From Oryzomonas sagensis (GTDB taxonomy: Bacteria; Desulfobacterota; Desulfuromonadia; Geobacterales; Pseudopelobacteraceae), in assembly GCF_008802355.1 (NCBI RefSeq), contig NZ_VZRA01000002.1, forward strand, positions 1 through 64,000: 64,000 nucleotides of DNA. Reading direction: 5' to 3'. Position 1 is the stretch's first letter. Every line of letters begins with the position of its first letter. The notes below the pieces were generated by a model. It made no database searches and was not told the origin of the DNA. It worked only from the letters and a program-made list of their open reading frames with translations. The translations under genes and the position numbers were made by a program. Shown in pieces: positions 24,780 through 33,937 of the stretch.

Positions 24780-25211
24780 ATGGAACTGACCGTTAGTTTG
24801 GATGACGCATTGGTAGCAAGCTTGACAAGGCGTGGGGCACCTCCTCAGGGCTATACCGTTGAGGAGGCTCTGCGGGACAATAACAAGCTCGTGGACCTCG
24901 CGTTGAACGAGATTAGGGGCTTTTTTACGAAGGGTGAAATCTGCCTCATTGCCGATGTCTGCAACGGCTATTGGTACACCGTGGACAATCCCAAGGTTCA
25001 GTTGTGTCTTGAGGTGAGTGACGCGATTGAGTTGGAAGCCCTCGACGAAAAGTGGGGCGTTGAGAAAGAGACGTTCTTGGGCAAGCTGACCTCCTTGTGT
25101 CACTTTCACGCTCACGTGGTCATTACAATGGTGCGTAGGTGCTGGGACATGTCGGCCAATAACAACCTGATTGACCTGCTGGAAGAGCATTTCCTGGTGA
25201 AAAGCTCTTAG
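24780..25211 (+). CDS. Unknown 143-residue protein next to the retron
   Basis: The ATG at 24780 follows GAAAGGAG; the longer frame upstream is not supported. The product opens MELTVSLDDALVASLTRRG, has a beta-rich middle (GEICLIADVCNGYWY), and a C-terminal part with HFHAHVVITMVRRCWD and a final helix (LIDLLEEHFL). The first 45 residues could bind DNA or a partner. No family is recognised. The shared promoter element suggests expression together with the retron. It ends at a strong terminator. Confidence 0.6.
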   Translation: MELTVSLDDALVASLTRRGAPPQGYTVEEALRDNNKLVDLALNEIRGFFTKGEICLIADVCNGYWYTVDNPKVQLCLEVSDAIELEALDEKWGVEKETFLGKLTSLCHFHAHVVITMVRRCWDMSANNNLIDLLEEHFLVKSS

Positions 25212-25304
25212 AGCTAAGTTGTAGCAGTGAAGGACAAAAAAATAATAAAAAAACGGGGAGATGGAGCGCTCCCCGGCATGAAGGTGATGTTACAGGTGAT
25301 TATC

Positions 25305-25338
25305 AACGGCTGCCGGAGCGTCCGGCAGCCGTTTCTTA
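25305..25338. terminator. Strong terminator between convergent genes
   Basis: A perfect 13-bp stem (AACGGCTGCCGGA and its complement) with loop GCG, followed by TTTCTT. It serves the unknown gene on the left and possibly the small membrane gene on the right. It may mark the end of the accessory region. Confidence 0.85.
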
Positions 25339-25349
25339 TTGCAATTGTA

Positions 25350-25592
25350 TTAGTAGCGCCTTCTGGTACGGTCCCCCACGATGACCACGGGGACCGCATA
25401 CCTTTCCCTACAGAAGGTCAGGACAAGGAGCGCCACCGCGCCGAAAGCGGACCCTAATGCAGCCTCGACCCAAGGTATTCCACCCTGGCGCTCGAAGAGC
25501 GCCTGTTGAATGACGCACGCAGCGAAGAAGACTGCCCACCATTTAAACAGCCACGTCACGATAGCCACAAACCAAGCGATAGCTCTGTCCAT
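25350..25592 (-). CDS. Small two-helix membrane protein, unknown
   Basis: The 80-residue product has two hydrophobic helices: FVAIVTWLFKWWAVFFAACV (residues 8-27) and ALGSAFGAVALLVLTF (45-60), with a basic C-terminus (GDRTRRRY) likely in the cytoplasm. A GGAGGTGTAA site precedes the ATG. The helix pair resembles small holin-like or phage-shock-type proteins, but I do not recognise it. Confidence 0.55.
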   Translation of the reverse strand: MDRAIAWFVAIVTWLFKWWAVFFAACVIQQALFERQGGIPWVEAALGSAFGAVALLVLTFCRERYAVPVVIVGDRTRRRY

Positions 25593-25797
25593 TTACACCT
25601 CCGCGAATGTTGGTACTGCAGGTTGTCCGATGAGAGGGCCTAGGGGAAGGAGGGGCCGAAGTCGAAATCATTGCAGGGGAAAAAAGTTCTAAGTTCGTCC
25701 ACAACGGGGAGCCAAACAAAACCATGGCCGATTTCTTTGATGAAATCGGCCATTTGCTTCTGATATTCTATCCGGTTGAACGGCGTGTCCCAGCCCC

Positions 25798-26811
25798 CTA
25801 CGGCCGTATCTCGACAACCGTATTGAGCGGCACCAGCTTGTAGATCTCCTCGATCTCCTCGTCGGTTACGGCGATGCACCCTTTCGTCCAATCCTTGTTT
25901 GCCTGAAGATCGCCAACCCACGAGAGGCCTGCCTTGATCCCGTGGATCATGATGTCTCCGCCGGGAGAAACGCCCAGTTCCTTTGCCCGCTTCTTGTCCC
26001 GCTCGTTTGGATAGGAGACATGGAGGGCTTGGTGGTACTGGCTGTTCTTGTTCTTCCCGTCGATGACGTAGGTCCCCTCGGGGGTTTTGTTGTCCCCCTG
26101 CCGCTCCTTGGGGCCATCCGGATTCCCCCCCAAGGCTATCCTGTAGGTTTTGAGCACCTCACCCGTTGAGATCAGCATCAGCCGCCGTTCTTTTTTTTCT
26201 ATCACGATCCGGTCTACCGATCTCTTCCGGGTGGCGAAATCCAGAACATTCTGTTCGAGCGCTATTATCCTTTGGTGCAGCGTAGCTACTTCATTCTCCT
26301 TGCCTTTTGCCTCTTGATGGAGAACCCCGATTTGTGCCTGCTGCTCGGCAATCAATCGGTCCTTGAAAATAACATTGTTGATGGTAAAGACCATCATTTC
26401 GCTGTTTGGCCGGTAGTCACTCCCCGGATATCCCGTGATGAGCTTTTGGAAACAGTCCAGGGATTTCGCATAATCCTTGTGTTCGTTCTTGGGGTGGGAA
26501 TAAATGACACCCATTTCAAACAGAACCCGGTCTCTCGCAGTGGGCTCTTTTTCCAGCATCTGCCCGTATTTGTCCAGGGATGCCTGGTACTTCCCCTGGC
26601 TGAAGAGATCATTGGCCTCTTCGAAGGCGGCCTTGTCGTGGAATCCTCCCTGCATGCCGCTGCATCCGACCATGAGCATCGGCGTCAGTACGATGCAGAC
26701 AAGGAACAAGAAAAGGCGTCCATTCCTCTCCCCCTGTTTCCCGGCCCCAGATGCCGAAGACCGTCTGAAGCCATCAGACCGCATGATTTGGCAGGCTCTC
26801 GGTTGCCCCAT
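25798..26811 (-). CDS. L,D-transpeptidase (YkuD) lipoprotein
   Basis: The 337-residue product starts after AGGGGGTTAAAAG. Its signal segment (RLFLFLVCIVLTPMLMVGC, residues 32-50) ends in a lipobox-like Cys. Residues 60-130 look like TPR repeats (FEEANDLFSQGKYQASLDKY), followed by a coiled coil (about 155-195). The C-terminal YkuD domain has the HGIK motif and the nucleophile Cys in WTKGCIAVTDEE near residue 313. It would form 3-3 cross-links or attach proteins to peptidoglycan in the periplasm. The OprI-like lipoprotein gene lies just upstream, a possible substrate. Confidence 0.85.
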   Translation of the reverse strand: MGQPRACQIMRSDGFRRSSASGAGKQGERNGRLFLFLVCIVLTPMLMVGCSGMQGGFHDKAAFEEANDLFSQGKYQASLDKYGQMLEKEPTARDRVLFEMGVIYSHPKNEHKDYAKSLDCFQKLITGYPGSDYRPNSEMMVFTINNVIFKDRLIAEQQAQIGVLHQEAKGKENEVATLHQRIIALEQNVLDFATRKRSVDRIVIEKKERRLMLISTGEVLKTYRIALGGNPDGPKERQGDNKTPEGTYVIDGKNKNSQYHQALHVSYPNERDKKRAKELGVSPGGDIMIHGIKAGLSWVGDLQANKDWTKGCIAVTDEEIEEIYKLVPLNTVVEIRP

Positions 26812-26870
26812 CTTTTAACCCCCTGGCGGATACAACGGGACCAGCCTGTCCCGATGCGCATACATGGCGA

Positions 26871-26912
26871 ATAATGAAGCGGCAGGGGGGGGAGACCCTG
26901 CCGCTTCATTAT
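26871..26912 (-). terminator. Terminator after the OprI-like gene
   Basis: A perfect 17-bp stem (ATAATGAAGCGGCAGGG and its complement) with an 8-base loop, just past the stop of the alanine-rich lipoprotein gene. Its strength fits the very high expression usual for such lipoproteins. Confidence 0.85.
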
Positions 26913-26936
26913 CCTAAGCAGTCATCTGGAGTCGAC

Positions 26937-27239
26937 TCATTTCCTCATGGATCTCTGGAACACCGCGTCGGCTTTTTTTGCCTTCTCATCGGCGATCTTT
27001 TCCCGTGCCTCAGCCTCCTTGGTCGCTGCATCGGCGCGGGCTGCGGCGGCATCTGCATTTAACTTGGCCGCATCGGCCGCCGCCTTGGCAGCCTGCGCAT
27101 CCCGCAACGCCTGATCAGCTTTCGCATCAATCAGTTTTTGCTGGGCCTGCATTTTCTCCAGGTCACCGGTCGTGGCACAACTCATCAACGTTATCGCGGG
27201 GAAAAACATCATTGCCACCAGTAAAATACCTTTTTTCAT
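26937..27239 (-). CDS. OprI/Lpp-like alanine-zipper lipoprotein
   Basis: The 100-residue product has a lipobox-type signal (LMSC at about residue 21) and a mature part of heptad alanine repeats (AKADQALRDAQAAKAAADAA and on), ending in FQRSMRK. This matches OprI-like murein lipoproteins, which form trimeric helices and can be linked to peptidoglycan through the C-terminal Lys. A GGGAGGTAATTAG site precedes the ATG. It lies between two L,D-transpeptidase genes, the enzyme type that makes this link. Confidence 0.85.
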   Translation of the reverse strand: MKKGILLVAMMFFPAITLMSCATTGDLEKMQAQQKLIDAKADQALRDAQAAKAAADAAKLNADAAAARADAATKEAEAREKIADEKAKKADAVFQRSMRK

Positions 27240-27318
27240 CTCTAATTACCTCCCTTTCGTTGGTTTGCCCTGCTGCAATGTGTGACTTCAAAACAGGGCC
27301 CTGCTCCATACACACGAT

Positions 27319-28638
27319 TCACATCTTCCCGACCGGCTCAATCACGATACCGTCCATATCCAGATCAAGTTTCAGGCGTCTGGTCGCCTCCCTGGCCTCG
27401 CCGGCGGTGTTGAAGGGACCGGCGATAACACGGTAACTGTTGTTCTTCGGTATAACCTGCGCCGGGATCGGCGGCCCCTGGTGGTTGATAATGGCGGCCA
27501 TTCTCCGGGCGTCGATCTCGTCATGCACATCGGCGGCCAGCACATACCACGCCGCCATGTTCAGCTCCGGCGGCTCCGGCTTGCCGTACAGTTTTGCCGG
27601 GTGTTCGACCTCCACCAGTTTGGGAATCCCGTCTTCGCTCCCTGGGCTTATTTCGAAGATGGGAACCGGAATCCCCCTGGCTTCGGCCTGTACCTTCCTG
27701 ATCTTTTCCCAGTCGAGCGGGCGCGCCGACTTTTTTTCAATGGCTTTCAATTTTTCATAGATTCTCTGCAACTCTGCGGCGCCCGAGTCTTCCTGGGGCG
27801 TATGGGCTTCCAGGTACAGCACGCCATTGCGTTGGCCAAGGAGGTAGGGCTGATTGACAATGACGACCGGTGTAGAAACCGGGGTGTCGCTGAAGAGCGT
27901 CTTGATGTTTTCCGGGTAGAGCCTCATGCAGCCGTTGGTTGCCTTGAGGCCGATACTGGCCGGTTTATTGGTGCCGTGGATCAGATACCCCGATTTGCTG
28001 AGATAGAGCGCGTATTCTCCCAAGGGATTCTGCGGTCCCGGCGGGACTGCCGCAGGCAGGATGTCCCCTTTTTTTCTATGATCCGCGGCAATCGAAGCGG
28101 GCACATGCCAGGTCGGCCGGGCTGCCTTGCGCTCCACGCGCATGGGGCCTTGGGGGGTGGGTCGCTCTCTGGTCCCGACCCCGACCGGGTAGGTGGACAC
28201 CACCGGCGACGTGCCATCCCCCTTATACTGAAAGAGCCTCATGGTGGCCAGGTTGACCACGATGCCTTTTCTCGGAGCGTTCGGCAGGATAAAGCTCAGG
28301 GGTAACATGGTACGCACACCGGCCTCGGGCGCCCAGACATCCACCCCCGGATTGGCGGCGCTGACGGCATTGAGCCCCACGCCGAAGTGTCGGGCGATAT
28401 CCGGCAGCGTATCCCCCTTTTCCAGTCTGACGACCGCCAGCCGACCAACGACGTCGTCCCCTTTGGCGACCGGAAACCTGTTTCGTTCGATCTCCTTTTC
28501 CATGTGGTCCGGGGCAAGCCATGAGTCCTCCTGGGGAGCTTTTACCGCCGCACATCCCGGGAGAGCTACGATGAATAACCATAGAGCCATAAGGCGAAAC
28601 CACTGGGGCAAGCGTGACGGGGCAACGATTCGGCGCAT
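27319..28638 (-). CDS. L,D-transpeptidase with LysM and SPOR domains
   Basis: The 439-residue product has a signal peptide with lipobox-like ALPGC (near residue 28), a LysM-like domain (VVRLEKGDTLPDIARHF, residues 65-110), a YkuD domain (residues 125-265) with HGTNKP and nucleophile Cys in ATNGCMRLYP near residue 238, and a C-terminal SPOR-like domain (SYRVIAGPFNTAGEAREATRRL, in parts). It would act on peptidoglycan in the periplasm, SPOR directing it to denuded strands. Two tandem riboswitches precede it, so its expression should follow a cyclic dinucleotide signal. Confidence 0.88.
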   Translation of the reverse strand: MRRIVAPSRLPQWFRLMALWLFIVALPGCAAVKAPQEDSWLAPDHMEKEIERNRFPVAKGDDVVGRLAVVRLEKGDTLPDIARHFGVGLNAVSAANPGVDVWAPEAGVRTMLPLSFILPNAPRKGIVVNLATMRLFQYKGDGTSPVVSTYPVGVGTRERPTPQGPMRVERKAARPTWHVPASIAADHRKKGDILPAAVPPGPQNPLGEYALYLSKSGYLIHGTNKPASIGLKATNGCMRLYPENIKTLFSDTPVSTPVVIVNQPYLLGQRNGVLYLEAHTPQEDSGAAELQRIYEKLKAIEKKSARPLDWEKIRKVQAEARGIPVPIFEISPGSEDGIPKLVEVEHPAKLYGKPEPPELNMAAWYVLAADVHDEIDARRMAAIINHQGPPIPAQVIPKNNSYRVIAGPFNTAGEAREATRRLKLDLDMDGIVIEPVGKM

Positions 28639-28759
28639 GGGTAATATGGTACCTTTCTCACTGGTCTATACGTTATGCCGACAACAGCTTCCCCTTGGGG
28701 GGGGAGGGCCGCAATGTCCGGGGCCGGGCACAAAAAAACCGGGGCCGGAAAAGAGGTGA

Positions 28760-28837
28760 ATTTCGGCAACCCGGCTGTCTCAGTGAGACCCTGTAGGCTT
28801 TCCGCCCCATCCTCGCGGATGGTTGAGTATTATCGTG
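28760..28837 (-). promoter_or_regulatory. GEMM-I riboswitch (cGAMP type), proximal copy
   Basis: Minus-strand RNA carries the GEMM-I core: ACGATAATACTCAACC, P2 with a GCGA tetraloop and GGATGGGGCGG, AAAGCCTACAGGG, P3, then GACAGCCGGGTTGCCGAAAT. This is very close to the Geobacter GEMM-Ib aptamers I remember as binding 3',3'-cGAMP, with A where c-di-GMP binders have G. The expression platform has diverged: only a short CCGGG/CCCGG pairing can form before a T7 run, unlike the other two copies. It lies about 120 bases before the L,D-transpeptidase gene. Confidence 0.85.
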
Positions 28838-28949
28838 TACCACCAAGCAGGTGTATGTCGTTTTCCGCCATCGACGGGAACCGGCATACGACGACGCCCT
28901 ATAAAGGTGCACCTCGTGTTGACGCGGCCTCCAGTGTCGTTTTGATGAC

Positions 28950-28995
28950 AAAAAAACCGGGTTGCCGAATATCTCGTGATATTTCGGCAACCCGG
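28950..28995 (-). terminator. Riboswitch expression-platform terminator
   Basis: CCGGGTTGCCGAAATAT, shared with P1 of the distal aptamer, pairs with ATATTCGGCAACCCGG, followed by T7. This long stem gives a clear ligand-relieved terminator. Confidence 0.85.
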
Positions 28996-29057
28996 CTGTC
29001 TCAGTAAGACCCTATAGGCTTTCCGCCCCATCCTTGCGAATGGTTAAGTATTATCGT
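28980..29057 (-). promoter_or_regulatory. GEMM-I riboswitch (cGAMP type), distal copy
   Basis: A second aptamer in the same orientation, about 140 bases upstream of the first: ACGATAATACTTAACC, the P2 hairpin, GGATGGGGCGGAAAGCC, P3 and GCCGGGTTGCCGAAATAT. The 3' strand of P1 pairs either in the aptamer or with the terminator that follows, so ligand binding should turn transcription on. Confidence 0.88.
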
Positions 29058-29340
29058 CTATCTCTAAAATTTGGGCCTTTCTACCAGTTCCACGGGGCGT
29101 TGTCAATTTTATTCTAAAGATAAGGTTGATTTGACGCACCCGTCACAAGCGTCCGTGAATAAAATACCCTTGTATTTCGTAATGCGTCAGAAGGTTTCAT
29201 GACAGGAGAGGGGGGTGGAAACAGGTGTTCAGATCTTGGGTGATTCTTCTTGCATGGGGGCATGGGGGACTCGAAATGGCAGGCGAAAAAGTTTTGCTGA
29301 GCGTAACGTTTGTGGAGCTATATTTTATTTAAAATAAAAG

Positions 29341-29410
29341 TGTCGACAGAATTGTCTTGAAATTACTTTTTTTGGGGTATAGTATTTCTTAGAAGAGAAA
29401 GGTGTCGACA
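29341..29410. promoter_or_regulatory. Two TGTCGACA palindromes before the GntR-type gene
   Basis: TGTCGACA occurs at 29341-29348 and 29403-29410, centres 62 bp apart, the second 2 bases before the ATG. Between them TTGAAA and TATAGT may form a promoter. The pair fits autoregulation by the FadR-type protein with DNA looping. The extended match is GTGTCGACA. Confidence 0.55.
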
Positions 29411-29412
29411 TT

Positions 29413-30117
29413 ATGACCGCGTTAAGTAACGAAACGAGCTCGCTATCGGCCCCCCTGACCGATCGTATTTTTGATCTGCTGCAGGATTCGATAATCAAGG
29501 GAGAGATCCCCGCGGGGAGCAAAATTTCAGAACCGGAACTGGCCAAGGCGTATGGTGTCAGTCGCGGGACCTTACGCGAAGCTTTGAGCCGCCTTGAAGA
29601 ACGGCACCTCATCGTTCGGTCGCCAAACCATGGGGCAAGGGTCATATCGCTTTCTTACGAGGAACTGATCGATACCTACCAGATCCGTGAAGTCCTGGGA
29701 GGGTTGGCGTGCAGTCTCGCCGCCCAAAACATGACTGGGGATGAAATCGGAGAGCTGCGAAGGCTTCTTGATGAGCATGAGAAGAGTATCGAGGAGGACC
29801 ATGGGCTCTCCTATTATCAGAAAGAAGGAGAACTTGACTTCCATTACCGGATTTTGCAGGGGAGCCGCAACAAAAAGCTTCTCGTCATCCTCGATGGCGG
29901 CCTTTACCAGTTGATCCGCATGTACCGGTATCAGTTCAGCACGGCAAGTCCCCGGCCCTATCTGGCCTTGAAAGAGCATCGCCGCATTGTCGATGCAATC
30001 GAAGAGCGCGATTCCGAGCTTGCCGACCTCCTGATGCGTCGCCACATAAGAACCGCACGCATGAACGTCGAGGAACGGCACAAAAGTGCGATGACCAAGG
30101 ATGCGGACAATGGCTGA
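29413..30117 (+). CDS. GntR/FadR-family regulator (FCD domain)
   Basis: The 234-residue product has an N-terminal winged helix (LTDRIFDLLQDSIIKGEIPAG, SEPELAKAYGVSRGTLREAL, in parts; residues 15-80) and a C-terminal FCD ligand domain (ELIDTYQIREVLGGLACSLAA, with metal-binding residues such as DFHYRIL and EHRRIVDAI). It likely senses a small carboxylate. It precedes the acetate CoA-transferase and permease genes, so control of acetate use is the natural guess. Confidence 0.88.
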   Translation: MTALSNETSSLSAPLTDRIFDLLQDSIIKGEIPAGSKISEPELAKAYGVSRGTLREALSRLEERHLIVRSPNHGARVISLSYEELIDTYQIREVLGGLACSLAAQNMTGDEIGELRRLLDEHEKSIEEDHGLSYYQKEGELDFHYRILQGSRNKKLLVILDGGLYQLIRMYRYQFSTASPRPYLALKEHRRIVDAIEERDSELADLLMRRHIRTARMNVEERHKSAMTKDADNG

Positions 30118-30288
30118 TCACGACTCCGCGGGGAATCTTTTCAGGCGGGCAATCACCTCGGAAAAACAAACACGCAAGCAGAAGATTGGGGCTTTCCGTC
30201 CACGCACCAGCGTAGTGATTTGCTTGAATTCAGCCACGGTTTATTAGTCGCTTTGTTGTATACACCAAAATAGAACAGGAGGCAGGGC

Positions 30289-31884
30289 ATGTCTGAATAC
30301 GGGACGTTGCAAGAACGGGTACGCTGTAGATCGCTGTTGGACCGGGTGATGAAACCGGAGGAAACCATTCAGTTTTTCAAGGATGGGATGAGTCTTGGCT
30401 GGTCCGGTTTCACCCCGGCGGGTTATCCCAAGGCGGTGCCGATCGCCCTTGCGGACCATGTGGAGAAGAACCATCTTCAGGGTAAAATGCGGTTTAGCAT
30501 CTTCAGCGGCGCATCCGTCGGTGCGGAAACGGAGGACCGCTGGGCGACCCTCGATATGATTGACCGGCGCTGGCCCTACCAGACCGGCAAGAACATTGCG
30601 GCAGGCATCAACGAGGGGCGTATCCGGATGGGAGACAAACACCTCTCCCTGTTCGCCCAGGATCTCGGCTATGGGTTTTATACCAAGGATACGCAAAGCG
30701 GAAAGTTGGACCTGGCCATTATCGAGGTCTCCGCCATCACGGAAGATGGCGGGCTTGTGCCGACATCATCCGGCGGGGTTATCCCGGAAATCCTCATGGC
30801 GTGTGATCGCGTCATCGTCGAGGTCAATTTGGGGCAACCGTCCTTTGAGGGTATGCATGACAACATCGTCTGCAATAATCCACCGCACCGTCAGGTTCTC
30901 GCTATCACCAGGGCGGATTCAAGGATCGGCACCAGCTACGTCCCGTGTGATCCGGCCAAGATCATTGCGGTCGTGGAATCACGGTATCGCGACAACGGGC
31001 GCGCCTTTTCCGAACAGGACACCACATCCGAGGCGATAGCAAATCATATCATTGACTTCTTCACCCATGAAGTCAAGGCGGGGCGGCTGCCAAAGAACCT
31101 CCTGCCGCTCCAGTCCGGGGTCGGGTCCATCGCCAATGCGGTTATCGGCGGCTTGGCCAAGGGGCCGTTCACCAACCTCAGTGTCTACACCGAAGTGTTG
31201 CAGGACACCATGCTGGATCTGATCGACTCGGGCAAGCTGGATTGCGCTTCGTCCTGTTCGCTCTCCCTCTCCAAGGACGAAGGCTTCCCGCGCTTCTTTG
31301 CCAACATGGATAAATATTCCGGGAAGATCCTCCTGCGGCCGCTTGCGGTCTCCAACGCACCGGAACCGATCCGGCGCCTGGGGGTCATCGCCATGAATAC
31401 CCCGGTGGAGATCGATATCTACGCCCACGCCAACTCCACCTTGGTCGGGGGGACCAGGATGATCAACGGGATCGGCGGTTCCGGCGATTTTCTGCGCAAC
31501 GGGTTCCTGAAGATCATGCATACCCCGTCCAGCCGGCCATCGAAAATCGATCCGAACGGCATCACCTGCGTTGTGCCCCACTGCTCCCATATCGACCACA
31601 CCGAACACGATCTTGACTGTGTGGTAACCGAGCAGGGACTGGCCGATGTGCGGGGGATGGCGCCGAAAGAGCGCGCGAAACGCATCATCGAAAAATGCGC
31701 CCATCCCGACTATAAGCCGATCCTCTCCGAGTACCTGGAGATTGCGACCAAAGATTGTATCGCACGGAAAGTCGGCCATGAGCCCCAGTTGTGGGATAGG
31801 GCCTTCAAGATGCAGCTGAATCTGGCCCAAAACGGCACCATGAAAATAAAGAACTGGGACGTGAAAATAGATTTGTGTGAATAG
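30289..31884 (+). CDS. Acetyl-CoA hydrolase/transferase (succinyl-CoA:acetate type)
   Basis: The 531-residue product has the family length and motifs: [12 protein letters not shown] near residue 37, the catalytic Glu in [10 protein letters not shown] near residue 302, and [13 protein letters not shown] near residue 395. Enzymes of this kind in Geobacter move CoA from succinyl-CoA to acetate, replacing succinyl-CoA synthetase when the TCA cycle oxidises acetate. An AGGAGGCAGGGC site precedes the ATG. The acetate permease gene follows 68 bases on. Confidence 0.9.
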   Translation: MSEYGTLQERVRCRSLLDRVMKPEETIQFFKDGMSLGWSGFTPAGYPKAVPIALADHVEKNHLQGKMRFSIFSGASVGAETEDRWATLDMIDRRWPYQTGKNIAAGINEGRIRMGDKHLSLFAQDLGYGFYTKDTQSGKLDLAIIEVSAITEDGGLVPTSSGGVIPEILMACDRVIVEVNLGQPSFEGMHDNIVCNNPPHRQVLAITRADSRIGTSYVPCDPAKIIAVVESRYRDNGRAFSEQDTTSEAIANHIIDFFTHEVKAGRLPKNLLPLQSGVGSIANAVIGGLAKGPFTNLSVYTEVLQDTMLDLIDSGKLDCASSCSLSLSKDEGFPRFFANMDKYSGKILLRPLAVSNAPEPIRRLGVIAMNTPVEIDIYAHANSTLVGGTRMINGIGGSGDFLRNGFLKIMHTPSSRPSKIDPNGITCVVPHCSHIDHTEHDLDCVVTEQGLADVRGMAPKERAKRIIEKCAHPDYKPILSEYLEIATKDCIARKVGHEPQLWDRAFKMQLNLAQNGTMKIKNWDVKIDLCE

Positions 31885-31952
31885 GATCGCGGCACGGATG
31901 GATGGTCAAGCAGGACTTCGCACAACAACGACAGAAAGGGAGACTCATCGAT

Positions 31953-32564
31953 ATGACCGCAAACACGCAAGATGCTGCCAACGTTGTCGCAATCAACGAC
32001 ACTACGGCAAATCCGGCCCCCCTCGGACTGCTCGGCTTCGGCATGACGACCATTCTGCTTAACCTGCACAATGCGGGACTGTTTCCCATGGATTCCATGA
32101 TACTCAGCATGGGTATCTTCTACGGAGGCCTCGGCCAGATCATTGTCGGCATTATGGAATGGAAGAAAAACAATACCTTTGGTGCGACCGCATTTACCTC
32201 CTACGGCCTTTTCTGGCTGACCCTGGTGGCCCTGATCATCCTGCCCAAGACGGGAAGCGTACCGGCGCCTGGCGACTCGGCAATGACCGCCTACCTCGTG
32301 ATGTGGGGCGCTTTTACCGGGGTGCTCTTTATCGGCACCTTTCGAATGAACAGGGCCATGCAGGTCGTGTTCGGTTCGTTGACGGTACTGTTTTTTCTCC
32401 TCGCAGCCGGAGATATGACCGGAAACCACATGATCAAATTCATTGCCGGCTGCGAAGGGATCTTCTGCGGCATATCTGCCGTGTACGCCGGACTGGCGCA
32501 GGTGATTAACGAGGTCTATGGCAGAACGGTCGCCCCCCTCGGACTGGTTCGGCAACCGGGCTAA
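31953..32564 (+). CDS. satP: Acetate permease, GPR1/FUN34/YaaH (SatP) family
   Basis: The ATG at 31953 follows AAAGGGAGAC; an upstream ATG in frame is unlikely. The 203-residue inner-membrane protein has six predicted helices and the family signature [14 protein letters not shown] with [15 protein letters not shown]. It would take up acetate or succinate with protons. With the CoA-transferase it forms an acetate entry and activation unit. It ends at a terminator. Confidence 0.9.
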   Translation: MTANTQDAANVVAINDTTANPAPLGLLGFGMTTILLNLHNAGLFPMDSMILSMGIFYGGLGQIIVGIMEWKKNNTFGATAFTSYGLFWLTLVALIILPKTGSVPAPGDSAMTAYLVMWGAFTGVLFIGTFRMNRAMQVVFGSLTVLFFLLAAGDMTGNHMIKFIAGCEGIFCGISAVYAGLAQVINEVYGRTVAPLGLVRQPG

Positions 32565-32603
32565 AAACGCGGTTCGTCAGGCCCTTCTCCATGCTGCATG
32601 CCT

Positions 32604-32637
32604 AAGCCTTCTCGTGGTGTCATAACGAGAAGGCTTT
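32604..32637 (+). terminator. Terminator of the acetate operon
   Basis: AAGCCTTCTCGT and ACGAGAAGGCTT pair perfectly around a 9-base loop, followed by TTCGCG with a weak T-run. Confidence 0.75.
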
Positions 32638-32756
32638 CGCGTCATTGGGGGGGCAAGGGGATCGTTATCTGGTCATCCGGCTTGTTGCCGCGTGCTCCTC
32701 AGAGAAAGGGCATGCCATGAATACGCAGGAATTCCGCGACCGGTTTCCCGATGGGG

Positions 32757-32791
32757 AAAACGGCCGCCACGAGAGGAGCCCGGGGCGGCCG
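32757..32791 (-). terminator. Terminator of the efflux operon
   Basis: CGGCCGCC and GGCGGCCG flank a 15-base loop, with AAAA on the forward side giving TTTT in the leftward transcript, 10 bases past the fusion protein stop. Confidence 0.65.
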
Positions 32792-32800
32792 AACGGAATG

Positions 32801-33694
32801 CTAGTGGGACGATGCGGCCTTTTTAGGAGGAAGGGGGGGACAAACGATGACGGTACAGGTCATGCCGGCTGCGATTTGAACTCCCGCGGGAAGCGGATCG
32901 AGTCGAATCCGCACCGGTAGCCGCTGTGCCAGCCGCACCCAGTTGAAAACAGGATTGACGTCGGAGAGGAGTTCGCGGCTCGTGGGATTGTCATGGTCGG
33001 AGATACCGCGGGCCAGGCTCTCGATATGTCCTTTCAGAACCGGGGCGTTGCCCAGAAGACGGATGTCGACCTGATCCCCCTGGTGCAGCAGGTGAAGTTT
33101 CGTCTCCTCGAAATAGCCGTAGACCCAGAACGAATTCCTGTCGATAACGGCCAGCTTTGCCTCCCCCGCCGTCGCAAAGTCACCGGGGTGAACGCTCAGG
33201 TTCGTGATGTAGCCCTCCACCGGTGAGCGCACTTCAGTACGGTTGAGGTTCAGTTTTGCCGTTTCCGCCATCACCAGGGCCTCCTGATACAGCGCCGCGG
33301 CAGAATCGGCCTGAGACCTGGAATTTTCAAGGATTTCGGTGGAAACGACGACGTTTTCCAGGCCCTCGCGTCGCCGCGCTTCCTGCTGCCGCATCGACAT
33401 ATCCGCTTTCCGGGCCGCAAGAACGGCATTGGCCCTCTCCCATGCCAGCCGGTAGCGCTCCCGGTCAACGGTAAACAGGAGGTCCCCCTTGTGGACCAGC
33501 TGGTTGTCCTTGACGGCAACATGCACAACAATGCCGGACACGTCGGCCGCGACCCTGACCACGTCGGCACGAACCCTTCCGTCACGGGTCCAGGGGGAGT
33601 TCATGTATCTATTCCACAACGCTCTGCTGCACAGCACGGCTGCACCGAGAATGAGAATCGTGCACGCAAATTGAAACAACGGCCTAAGCTTCAT
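32801..33694 (-). CDS. HlyD/AaeA-type membrane fusion protein
   Basis: The 297-residue product has one N-terminal membrane helix (FACTILILGAAVLCSRALW), the signature NSPWTRDGRVRADVVRVAADVSG (in parts), a hairpin coiled coil (about residues 90-150), the lipoyl second half (RTEVRSPVEGYITNLSVHPGDFA, in parts) and a beta barrel. It would link the FUSC inner-membrane pump to the outer-membrane channel. AAAGAGGTTTCCC precedes the ATG. Last gene of the operon. Confidence 0.88.
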   Translation of the reverse strand: MKLRPLFQFACTILILGAAVLCSRALWNRYMNSPWTRDGRVRADVVRVAADVSGIVVHVAVKDNQLVHKGDLLFTVDRERYRLAWERANAVLAARKADMSMRQQEARRREGLENVVVSTEILENSRSQADSAAALYQEALVMAETAKLNLNRTEVRSPVEGYITNLSVHPGDFATAGEAKLAVIDRNSFWVYGYFEETKLHLLHQGDQVDIRLLGNAPVLKGHIESLARGISDHDNPTSRELLSDVNPVFNWVRLAQRLPVRIRLDPLPAGVQIAAGMTCTVIVCPPLPPKKAASSH

Positions 33695-33736
33695 GGGAAA
33701 CCTCTTTAATTAAATTGTGTCGTAACGTACCGCGCC

Positions 33737-33937
33737 CTAGCGGAGGACCAACAGCCCGAACGCGCCGAAGATGCAGACGAAGACGCTGAGCCGGAACAGC
33801 GGTGGATGCCAGACGTGCCGATAGATTCCGCATCGCCCCATGATCCTGTCCAGTAAGGTATGGGAAACGACGCTCACCAGAAACGCCAGAAACAGGGTGG
33901 GCACAAGTGCGTCAAGCAGGGCAAATTCACGCGGCAT
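33737..33937 (-). CDS. DUF1656 (AaeX-like) membrane protein
   Basis: The 66-residue product starts PREFALLDALVPTLFLAFLV and has two membrane helices with a short basic loop (YRHVWHPPLFRLS). DUF1656 proteins sit between FUSC and fusion protein genes in aae-type operons; their role is unknown. It overlaps the FUSC gene by 11 bases and has a GGAGTG site. Confidence 0.85.
   Translation of the reverse strand: MPREFALLDALVPTLFLAFLVSVVSHTLLDRIMGRCGIYRHVWHPPLFRLSVFVCIFGAFGLLVLR

Noticed and set aside
24454-24789. 111-codon rightward frame with a fair ribosome site
   Set aside because: Composition rich in Ser, Pro, His and Arg without a hydrophobic core, and it overlaps the better start at 24780. 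Kept only as a possible leader peptide.
25640-25921. 93-codon leftward frame with a protein-like end
   Set aside because: Its first half overlaps the L,D-transpeptidase gene in another frame and the tail has no ribosome site or family. It might be a gene relic, but nothing supports a real product.
32645-32920. 91-codon rightward frame after the acetate operon
   Set aside because: It runs into the end of the convergent fusion protein gene, spans that operon's terminator and has no family pattern.
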